Shown piece after piece: positions 12,469 through 17,628 of a stretch of DNA of 17,628 bases. The stretch's first letter is position 1. The number at the start of each line of letters is the position of its first letter. The notes under the pieces were generated by a model that was not told the DNA's origin, did no database searches, and was given only the letters and a program-made list of their open reading frames with translations. The position numbers were made by a program, and so were the translations under genes. Source of the stretch: JBBPXY01 sp038200435 (GTDB taxonomy: Bacteria; Actinomycetota; Thermoleophilia; Solirubrobacterales; Solirubrobacteraceae); NCBI GenBank assembly GCA_038200435.1, contig JBBPXY010000044.1, positions 1-17,628 of the forward strand, written 5' to 3'.

Positions 12469-14441
12469 CCCGCGAGCTGCATCGGCGGGATCGCCACGCC
12501 GGGACGACCCCAGTGGTAGCCCTGGCCGAAGGTCGCACCGAGGTCCCGCACGGCCTGGGCCTGGCCCTCGGTCTCGACGCCCTCGGCGATGAGCTGCTTG
12601 CCGATCGCCTGGCAGGCGCCCGAGATCGCGCGCATCATCGTCTGAGTTCCGGCGTCGGAGCCCAGCCGGCTCACGAGCTGACGGTCGACCTTGACGAACG
12701 TTCCCGGCGCACGCTGAAGATCAGCGAAAGACGAGAGGCGGCTACCGAAATCGTCGATCGCCAGTACACAGCCCATGCGGGTGATGTCGTGCAGCGTGCT
12801 GAGCGCCTCGGCCGAACCCGCGGCCACAGTGCGCTCGCCGACGTCGAACCCGAGCCGGTGGGCACCGACATGGGCGGCGGCGAGACGCTCGCGCAGCCAG
12901 GCCAGGAGGGCCGGATCCTGCACGGAGGCCTCCGAGAGGTTCACGAAAAGCTGCATGTCGGGATGCTCGGCAAGCACCTGCAGCGAATGGTCGATCACCC
13001 AGCGGTCTATCTGGCGGGTGAGGCGGAAGCGCTCGGCCGCCGGCATGAAGTTGCCGGGCATGATCAGCTCGCCGTTGTGACCGCCGGGCATGCGGACGAG
13101 GGCCTCGACATGGGCGACGTCCTCGGCGGCCAGCGAGACGATCGGCTGGAACTCGAGCACGAACCCGGCCGCGCCCAGCGCTTCGCCGATGCGCCGCGCC
13201 CAATCCTCGGCCACGGGGCGCTCGGGCGCCGCGGCCGACCCGTCGTGGGCCACCACCGCGTTCTTGCCCTTGTCCTTGGCGGCGTAGAGCGCCCGGTCGG
13301 CCAGCGCGAGGGCTGCGCGCGCACTCTGGCGGCCGTCCAGCGGAGCGATGCCGATGGACACGCTGACGTCGAAGACATGCTCGTCGGGGCAGAACAGGAA
13401 GTCCTCCGACTTCGTGCGGATGCGCTCGGCGATGGCGCGCGCCGCCTCGAGCGTGACGCCCTCGAGGATGACCCCGATCTCGTCTCCACCCACGCGGGCG
13501 ACGAGGTCGCCCGGTCGCACGGTCTGCCCCATGAGGCGAGCGACCGCGACCAGCAGCTGGTCTCCCGCCGCGTGACCCGCGGCATCGTTGACGGTCTTCA
13601 GGTTGTCGACGTCGAGCATGAGGATCGCGCTCGGGGCGCGCAGCGAGGCGCGCGAGACGAGTGTGCGCAACGACTCCTCGAAGCGGCGACGGTTGGCGAG
13701 GCCGGTGAGCGAATCGTGCGCGGCGAGGTAGCGCATGTGCTCCTCCTCGCGCTTGCGCTCCGTGATGTCCTCGACGATCGCCACGACACCCGCAGCCTGG
13801 CCCTCGGCGTCGGTGATGTGCGACATCGACATCGAGATGTCGACGCCCGAGCCGTTCTTCTTGGCCTTGCGCGTCTCGAGCCGGAGAGGGCGGTCACCGG
13901 CGCCGAGCCGCTCGCGCAGGCCCTGGCGCTCGATGTCGCTGACCGGGAGGAGCGGCAGCGGCCGGCCTCGAAGCTCGTCCTCGGTCCAGCCGAAGATGCG
14001 CTCGCCGGCGCGGTTCCAGTGCTCGACGTTCCAATTGCGGTCGAGACGGGCGATCGGCAGCGGCGACGCGTGGAAGACGGCTTCGAGGGTCAGACGCTCC
14101 TTGCGCAGGGCGGCCTCGGCGCGGCGGCGTTCCGTGACGTCGCGGAGGGAGGCCAGCGACGCGGGGCGGCCACGCCACTGCGTCTCCACGACGCGTACGT
14201 CGAGCACGCGGCGGGCGCCGCCCGAGACGACCTCGACTTCGCTACCGCTCTCGGTCTGCGTGGAAGGGAGCTGCAGGTACTGGCCGAGCAGCTCGCTGGC
14301 CGGCTGGCGGAGCACGGCCGCCGCCGCCGCGTTGGCGTACAGCACCGAGCCGTCGCCGCTGGTCACGACGACGCCGTCGGGGCTCGCGGTGACGATGGAC
14401 TCGAGGTCGGTCGTCTCAGGGGTGGGAGTGGTCTTCGACAT
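12465..14441 (-). CDS. PAS-PAS-GGDEF-EAL cyclic-di-GMP protein
   Basis: Signalling protein of 658 residues with two PAS sensor domains (about 10-105 and 115-230), a GGDEF cyclase domain (about 235-400) and an EAL domain (about 415-650). The cyclase site reads VARVGGDEIGVIL (314-326), and an RxxD inhibitory site (RPGD, 309-312) lies at the correct spacing, so it can probably make c-di-GMP with feedback control. The EAL domain keeps EAL (446-448), Asn501, DDFG (563-566), Lys584, EGVE (620-623) and Gln640. However, the metal-ligand Glu of the usual E-x-T-E motif is Asp533 (FDVGE), and loop 6 reads DDFGSRLSS instead of DDFGTGYSS, so phosphodiesterase activity may be reduced. No TM helix, so it is cytosolic. 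ATG 14441 begins just before PAS1; the longer frame from 14693 runs through the repeat region. Confidence 0.93.
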   Translation of the reverse strand: MSKTTPTPETTDLESIVTASPDGVVVTSGDGSVLYANAAAAAVLRQPASELLGQYLQLPSTQTESGSEVEVVSGGARRVLDVRVVETQWRGRPASLASLRDVTERRRAEAALRKERLTLEAVFHASPLPIARLDRNWNVEHWNRAGERIFGWTEDELRGRPLPLLPVSDIERQGLRERLGAGDRPLRLETRKAKKNGSGVDISMSMSHITDAEGQAAGVVAIVEDITERKREEEHMRYLAAHDSLTGLANRRRFEESLRTLVSRASLRAPSAILMLDVDNLKTVNDAAGHAAGDQLLVAVARLMGQTVRPGDLVARVGGDEIGVILEGVTLEAARAIAERIRTKSEDFLFCPDEHVFDVSVSIGIAPLDGRQSARAALALADRALYAAKDKGKNAVVAHDGSAAAPERPVAEDWARRIGEALGAAGFVLEFQPIVSLAAEDVAHVEALVRMPGGHNGELIMPGNFMPAAERFRLTRQIDRWVIDHSLQVLAEHPDMQLFVNLSEASVQDPALLAWLRERLAAAHVGAHRLGFDVGERTVAAGSAEALSTLHDITRMGCVLAIDDFGSRLSSFADLQRAPGTFVKVDRQLVSRLGSDAGTQTMMRAISGACQAIGKQLIAEGVETEGQAQAVRDLGATFGQGYHWGRPGVAIPPMQLAG

Positions 14442-14500
14442 GGGTGAGCTGCTCGTTCCTGTCCTGATGGCAGAAACGGAGGGGGAAGACGCACTGGAAA

Positions 14501-14509
14501 GGTGGCAGG
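14501..14509 (+). repeat. Isolated copy of the GGTGGCAGG repeat unit
   Basis: GGTGGCAGG, the same unit as in the inverted cluster at 14610-14708, about 100 bases further upstream and without a nearby inverted partner. It suggests the family of units is spread through this intergenic region. Confidence 0.6.
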
Positions 14510-14570
14510 CCGGGGGCCGATCGCATATAGGACATGCGTTGGCGCGGAGTAGGTACGCCTGACGTGGACG

Positions 14571-14604
14571 CAAAGTGGACGGATGGCCAGAACAAAGTGG
14601 ACGG
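14571..14604 (+). repeat. Direct repeat CAAAGTGGACGG, two copies
   Basis: CAAAGTGGACGG occurs at 14571-14582 and again at 14593-14604, a 22-base period (two helical turns). Such spacing could place two binding sites on the same face of the DNA. It lies in the non-coding region between the GGDEF-EAL start and the hairpin. Function unknown. Confidence 0.55.
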
Positions 14605-14609
14605 CAAGA

Positions 14610-14708
14610 GGTGGCAGGTGGCAGAACATCAGGTGGCAGGGTTGGGGTCCCGCCGCGCGGCCGAGCCCGTACCTGCCACCTGCCCCCTGCCACCTGCCAC
14701 CTGCCCCG
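14610..14708. repeat. Nested inverted repeat built of 7-base units, upstream of TPP riboswitch
   Basis: The left arm has GGTGGCA-type units (14610-14624 and 14631-14640) and the right arm has the complementary TGCCACC-type units. Two nested perfect pairings exist: 14610-14624 with 14687-14701 (15 bp) and 14631-14640 with 14672-14681 (10 bp), around a loop of about 31 bases. The structure ends about 14 bases before the putative -10 of the riboswitch transcript. It could be a terminator for read-through, a protein-binding array, or a mobile repeat relic. Confidence 0.75.
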
Positions 14709-14721
14709 GCATCCATGCCAG

Positions 14722-14727
14722 TACCAT
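14722..14727 (+). promoter_or_regulatory. Putative -10 (TACCAT) of the thi operon
   Basis: TACCAT with its final T at -7 predicts +1 near 14734, right at the beginning of the riboswitch P1 strand. The octamer GTACCATC also occurs at 3763-3770 in a leaderless promoter. No good -35 is seen; the -35 position falls in the 3' arm of the repeat hairpin. Confidence 0.45.
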
Positions 14728-14730
14728 CAA

Positions 14731-14846
14731 CGGCACTGCAAACAGGGGAGCTGGCGGGTAGCCGGCTGAGATAGCGCCTTGAAGGAGACCGCCCGGCGCT
14801 GACCCTTCGAACCTGTGGGGTAATGCCCGCGGAGGGAGCGATGCCG
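14731..14846 (+). ncRNA. TPP riboswitch (THI element)
   Basis: Conserved TPP-sensing landmarks appear in order: GGGGAGC (14745-14751), GGCTGAGA (14764-14771), ACCCTTCGAACCTG (14812-14825 region, close to consensus ACCCTTTGAACCTGA), and GGGTAATGCC with GGAGGGA ending at 14837. Helices can be traced: P2 GGGG with ACCC, P3 GCTGGC with GCCGGC, P3a AGCGCC with GGCGCT. A possible P1 pairs CGGCACTGC (14731-14739) with GCGATGCCG (14838-14846), with one mismatch and one G-U pair. The downstream importer genes are thiamin-precursor transporters, which fits. TPP binding should lower expression; there is no terminator between aptamer and gene, so control is probably at translation. Confidence 0.93.
14831..14835 (+). 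promoter_or_regulatory. Ribosome-binding site inside the riboswitch core
   Basis: GGAGG is 5 bases before the ATG at 14841, a good Shine-Dalgarno position. It also forms part of the conserved 3' core (GGAGGGA) of the TPP aptamer, so ligand binding should hide it. This decides the start at 14841 over the ATG at 14823, which is inside the conserved aptamer segment. Confidence 0.6.
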
Positions 14847-15620
14847 ATCACAGCGCAGGCGCGCGCGGGCGAGTCCCGTCGCAGCCCAGCCGGACCCGCC
14901 GCCGTGGAGGTGATCGGCGTCGCCGTGACCTACCGCCCGCGCGGGCGCGATCCCGTTGCCGCGCTGCGCGACATGACCCTGCGCGTCTCGCCGGGCGAGG
15001 TCGTCGGAGTGGTGGGGCCCAGCGGTTGCGGCAAGTCGACCCTGCTCGAGCTCGTCTGCGGCCTGCGCAGACCCGACGAGGGCCGGTCGGAGGCCGAGCC
15101 GGCCGCGCTCATGCCCCAGCGCGATCTCCTGCTCCCGTGGCTGAGTGCGCTCGACAACGCGGCGCTCGCCCCTTCGCTTCACGGCATGGGCAAGGAAGCG
15201 GCCCGTGAGCAGGCCCGCCCGCTGTTCTCGCGCTTCGGCCTCGCCGGTTTCGAGGACGCGCGCCCCGCGGAGCTATCCGGGGGCATGCGACAGCGTGTCG
15301 CGTTCCTGCGCACCCTGCTGGCCGGCAAGCCACTCCTCGCTCTCGACGAGCCGTTCGCTGGGCTCGACGCACTGACCCGCCGCGAGATGCAGGACTGGCT
15401 GACCGAAGCGCTCGCCATCGAGCCTCGCACAGTCGTCCTCGTCACACACGACGTCGAAGAAGCCGTGATCCTGTGCGACCGGGTGATCGTGATGGGCCCG
15501 CGCCCGGGTCGCGCCGTGGCGGAGCTCGGCGTCGCCGCCTCGCGCCCCCGGCGCCGGGATGACGCCACTCTCGTCCTCCTGCGCGAGCAGGCGGCATCCG
15601 CGCTGGGGCTCGCGGGATGA
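14841..15620 (+). CDS. thiZ: ABC transporter ATP-binding protein for thiamin-pyrimidine precursor
   Basis: ATPase subunit of an importer for a pyrimidine precursor of thiamin (HMP or formylaminopyrimidine). The 259 residues carry Walker A GPSGCGKST (59-67), Q-loop MPQRDLLLPW (Gln93), signature LSGGMRQR (145-152), Walker B LLALDEPFAGLD (165-176) and the switch His203 in VTHDVEEAV. The length between Walker A and the signature is short, as in the SsuB/TauB/ThiZ group. The ATG at 14841 is preceded by GGAGG. Its TGA stop overlaps the permease start as ATGA, and the first gene of the operon follows the TPP riboswitch directly, so the thi assignment rests on context plus the partner protein. Confidence 0.92.
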   Translation: MPITAQARAGESRRSPAGPAAVEVIGVAVTYRPRGRDPVAALRDMTLRVSPGEVVGVVGPSGCGKSTLLELVCGLRRPDEGRSEAEPAALMPQRDLLLPWLSALDNAALAPSLHGMGKEAAREQARPLFSRFGLAGFEDARPAELSGGMRQRVAFLRTLLAGKPLLALDEPFAGLDALTRREMQDWLTEALAIEPRTVVLVTHDVEEAVILCDRVIVMGPRPGRAVAELGVAASRPRRRDDATLVLLREQAASALGLAG

Positions 15621-16375
15621 TCGCGGCCGCGGTTCTCCTCGCGCTGCTCGGAGGCTGGGAGCTCTACTCCGATCTCGGCGGGGTGGATCCCCTGATCCTG
15701 CCGGCGCCGCACGAGATCGCCTTCTCGCTCTGGAACGACTCGGGCGTGCTGTGGGCGAACTTCACGGTCACCGCCCGCGAGGTCCTCCTGGGTCTCCTCG
15801 TCGCGGTGGCGATCGGACTCACGCTCGCCGTGCTTATTCACTTCTCGCGGTTCGCCCGGCGCGGGCTGTACCCACTGCTCGTGGGCTCGCAGGCGGTCCC
15901 CATCGTGATCGTCGCTCCTCTCCTGGTCACGTGGCTGGGCATCGGGATCGTGCCCAAGCTGCTGATCGTCGGTCTCGTCTGCTTCTTCCCCGTCGTCGTG
16001 CCGACCCTCGATGCGCTCAGGCGTGTCGATCCCGACCTGCTCAAGCTCTTGCGCACCCTCGGTGCCTCCCGGCGCCAGACGTTCTTGCGCGTCGAGGCGC
16101 CGTCAGCCCTGCCCGCCCTGATCTCCGGCGCGCGGATCTCGGTGGCGACGACCGTCATCGGGGCTGTACTCGCCGAGCAGGGCAGCGCCACCGAGGGCAC
16201 GGGCGGGCTCGGCCATCTCATCGTGTACGCCAACGCCCAGCTCGACACCGCGCAGGCCTACGCCGCAGTCGTCATCCTGATCGCCCTCGCCCTCGTGATG
16301 TTCGCCCTGCTCAACCTGACCCAGCGCCGCCTCGCGCCCTGGACCCGCCCCGCTCGAGAGGAGCTCATCGCATGA
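15617..16375 (+). CDS. thiX: ABC transporter permease for thiamin-pyrimidine precursor
   Basis: Membrane subunit of the importer, 252 residues with about six TM helices (segments near 1-15, 55-75, 85-108, 112-132, 174-190, 215-235). The coupling loop carries the EAA-type motif (LRTLGASRRQTFLRVEAPSA, 145-164, followed by ALPALISG), through which it contacts the ATPase. It matches the SsuC/TauC/ThiX permease family, with PAPHEI and the conserved SQAVPIVIVAPLLVTWLGIG. It overlaps thiZ by ATGA and thiY by ATGA, so the three genes are translated as a coupled set. Substrate assignment comes from the riboswitch and thiY. Confidence 0.93.
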   Translation: MIAAAVLLALLGGWELYSDLGGVDPLILPAPHEIAFSLWNDSGVLWANFTVTAREVLLGLLVAVAIGLTLAVLIHFSRFARRGLYPLLVGSQAVPIVIVAPLLVTWLGIGIVPKLLIVGLVCFFPVVVPTLDALRRVDPDLLKLLRTLGASRRQTFLRVEAPSALPALISGARISVATTVIGAVLAEQGSATEGTGGLGHLIVYANAQLDTAQAYAAVVILIALALVMFALLNLTQRRLAPWTRPAREELIA

Positions 16376-17382
16376 TCCGACGCATCGCCGCACTCGCCCT
16401 GGCCGCCTTGGCCATCGCCGGGCTGGCCGCCTGCGGAAGCAAGAAGGAGGCCATCGATCCCTCCGGTGCCGAATCGCTGCGGGTGATGCTCGACTTCTTC
16501 CCCAACGCCGATCACGCGGGCATCTACGCCGCGCAGGCCAGCGGCGAGTTCCGCCGGGCGGCGCTCGACGTTCATCTGCTGACCCCGCCGGATCCCTCCC
16601 AGCCGCTGAAGCTGCTGGCGGCCGGCAAGATCGACCTCGCCGTCTCCTACGAACCCGAGCTGCTGCTGGCCCGCGACCGCGGCGCGCAGCTGGTGGCCGT
16701 GGGCGCGATCGTCCAGAAGCCGCTTACGTCGATCATCTCGCTCGGCTCGGCCAAGATCCGCCGTCCGGCCGACCTGCGCGGCAAGAAGGTCGGCACCGCC
16801 GGAATCCCGTACCAGTCGGCCTACCTGCGCACGATCCTGGCCGGCAGTCGTGTCGGTCCGCCCAGCGTGCGCGAGATCAACGTCGGGTTCAACCTCGTGC
16901 CCGCGATGCTCTCCAAGCGCGTCGACGCGACGCTCGGCGGCTACTGGAGCTACGAAGGCGTCCAGCTCGCGCTGAAGGGCAAGAAGCCGAACATCATCCA
17001 CGTGGAGCAGGCGGGCGTGCCGTCCTACCAGGAGCTCGTGCTGGTCGCGCGTCGTGATTCGCTCGCCGCGCAGGGCGGAAAGGTGCGGCGCTTCGTGCAG
17101 GCTCTGGGCCGAGGCTACACCTCGCTGCGCAGCAACCCGCGGCCCGCGATCGACGCGCTCATCAAGGCCAACCCCGAGGCCGACCGACGGCTACAGGAGG
17201 CAAGCCTACGCGCCGTGCTGCCCGCGTTCTTCCCCCCGGCAGGCCGGCCCTTCGGCTACCAGGACCCCCGCAGCTGGGATGCCTACGGCAACTGGATGCT
17301 GCGCAATCGCTTGGTCCGGCGGCAGCCGAACGCGGGGCACGGGGCGCTGACGAACGAGTTCTTGGCGGGGCAGGGAGCTTGA
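16372..17382 (+). CDS. thiY: Substrate-binding lipoprotein of NMT1/THI5-like family
   Basis: Extracytoplasmic binding protein of 336 residues. A signal with lipobox LAAC (Cys21) anchors it to the membrane. The mature start reads LRVMLDFFPNADHAGIYAAQ, typical of ThiY and NMT1/THI5-type proteins that bind formylaminopyrimidine or HMP. Further conserved parts include LKLLAAGKIDLAVSYEPELL, LRGKKVGTAGIPYQSAYLRT, and the NVGFNLVPAML segment preceding KRVDATLGGYWSYEG. AGGAG lies 8 bases before the ATG, and ATGA links it to thiX. It closes the operon; an insertion element lies about 100 bases downstream. Which pyrimidine it binds is not decided by sequence alone. Confidence 0.93.
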   Translation: MIRRIAALALAALAIAGLAACGSKKEAIDPSGAESLRVMLDFFPNADHAGIYAAQASGEFRRAALDVHLLTPPDPSQPLKLLAAGKIDLAVSYEPELLLARDRGAQLVAVGAIVQKPLTSIISLGSAKIRRPADLRGKKVGTAGIPYQSAYLRTILAGSRVGPPSVREINVGFNLVPAMLSKRVDATLGGYWSYEGVQLALKGKKPNIIHVEQAGVPSYQELVLVARRDSLAAQGGKVRRFVQALGRGYTSLRSNPRPAIDALIKANPEADRRLQEASLRAVLPAFFPPAGRPFGYQDPRSWDAYGNWMLRNRLVRRQPNAGHGALTNEFLAGQGA

Positions 17383-17429
17383 GCCAGGGGTAGGGCTCGC
17401 CGCCAGTCCGTCACTGCCTAATGCAGCGT

Positions 17430-17440
17430 TGTGGGGTCCA
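17430..17440. mobile_element. Possible outer end of an IS481-type element
   Basis: TGTGGGGTCCA lies about 50 bases downstream of the transposase stop, where an IS481 terminal inverted repeat beginning with TGT would be expected. The other end is outside the window, so the inverted repeat and target duplication cannot be checked. The rest of 17383-17487 shows no gene or clear terminator. Confidence 0.25.
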
Positions 17441-17487
17441 TGGCCCAGCAACTGCTGCGATCTGCTCCGGTGGTCCCGCTCTCCTTC

Positions 17488-17628
17488 CTAGCTGTTGTTC
17501 CTAGGCAGGTTGGTCAGTCGTGAGCCGGGTGGCTTGTGGCTGAGGGAGCCGTGTGGTCGGGTGTAGTTGTAGTGATCGAGCCAGCCGCGTAGCGCTGCGG
17601 TGCGTTCGGCGCTGGTCTGGTAGGTGCG
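17488..17628 (-). CDS. IS481-family transposase, C-terminal end (runs off right edge)
   Basis: The last 46 residues of a DDE integrase-core transposase, read on the minus strand from the window edge to the TAG stop at 17490-17488. It contains the family tail AERTAALRGWLDHYNYTRPH, then GSLSHKPPGSRL and TNLPRNNS, which matches the HYN-x-x-RPHGALGGKPP type end of IS481 elements. The catalytic DDE residues are outside the window, so it is not known whether the element is intact. Its more A/T-containing codons (TAC, AAC, CCA, CTA) differ mildly from neighbouring genes, consistent with later arrival. Confidence 0.85.
   Translation of the reverse strand, partial: RTYQTSAERTAALRGWLDHYNYTRPHGSLSHKPPGSRLTNLPRNNS

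Noticed and set aside
12405..14447. 680-residue open frame on the plus strand opposite the GGDEF-EAL gene
   Set aside because: Its product is rich in Arg, His and Asp with no recognisable domain; it is a shadow of the minus-strand signalling gene whose domains are unmistakable.
14610..14708. CRISPR-like array
   Set aside because: Units are only 7 bases, contiguous, and in opposite orientations, with no spacers of uniform length and no cas genes.
14823..14840. ATG at 14823 as start of thiZ
   Set aside because: It is inside the conserved GGTAATGCC segment of the TPP aptamer and lacks a ribosome site; ATG 14841 has GGAGG 5 bases upstream.

Overview
The window is very GC-rich and dense with genes. 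It has short intergenic gaps, many GTG starts, several 4-base start/stop overlaps and many starts without a Shine-Dalgarno sequence. Together with the gene content (an actinobacterial-type SGNH esterase, a MoxR/CoxE pair, a long acyl-CoA dehydrogenase and an IS481-type transposase) this points to a deep-branching actinobacterium. Thermoleophilia (Solirubrobacterales or Gaiellales) is my best guess, made from general resemblance only.

Layout. 1-605 (-): 5' part of an acyl-CoA dehydrogenase gene, running off the left edge, with a TetR-style palindromic operator at 665-682. 743-1665: a 49-aa membrane peptide (-) divergent from a membrane-anchored protein with an internal duplication (+), then an acidic small protein (+). 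1683-3748 (-): a secreted lipoprotein followed by a Ca2+/H+ antiporter. 3776-6909 (+): a short secreted protein, an ArsA/Get3-type ATPase and an overlapping helical protein, then an EVE-domain protein and a four-TM protein. 6957-10106 (-): a 60-aa membrane protein, an SGNH esterase and a long VLCAD-type acyl-CoA dehydrogenase, with a possible glyoxalase-like remnant at the 3' end. 10155-12468 (+): a MoxR AAA+ ATPase and a CoxE-type VWA protein. 12465-14441 (-): a PAS-PAS-GGDEF-EAL protein. 14442-14730: an intergenic region with short repeats that can fold into a long hairpin. 14731-17382 (+): a TPP riboswitch and a thiZ-thiX-thiY-type pyrimidine import operon. 17488-17628 (-): the C-terminal end of an IS481-family transposase, running off the right edge.

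How the genes work together. The clearest regulated unit is the TPP riboswitch plus ABC importer. The riboswitch core appears to contain the ribosome-binding site, and its closing helix appears to contain the start codon of the first gene, so TPP binding should block translation directly. The MoxR and CoxE-type proteins form an AAA+/VWA pair. The ArsA ATPase is translationally linked to both neighbours. The two acyl-CoA dehydrogenases indicate fatty-acid use.

The most general pattern is a TAnnnT hexamer placed so that the predicted transcript begins at, or within a few bases of, the start codon. It occurs at several genes that lack a Shine-Dalgarno sequence and suggests widespread leaderless transcription, including very tight divergent promoters. 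No tRNA, rRNA or CRISPR array was seen. I found no clearly new defence or mobile system. The best candidates for novelty are the ArsA unit, the repeat hairpin next to the riboswitch, and the start-codon-embedding riboswitch.
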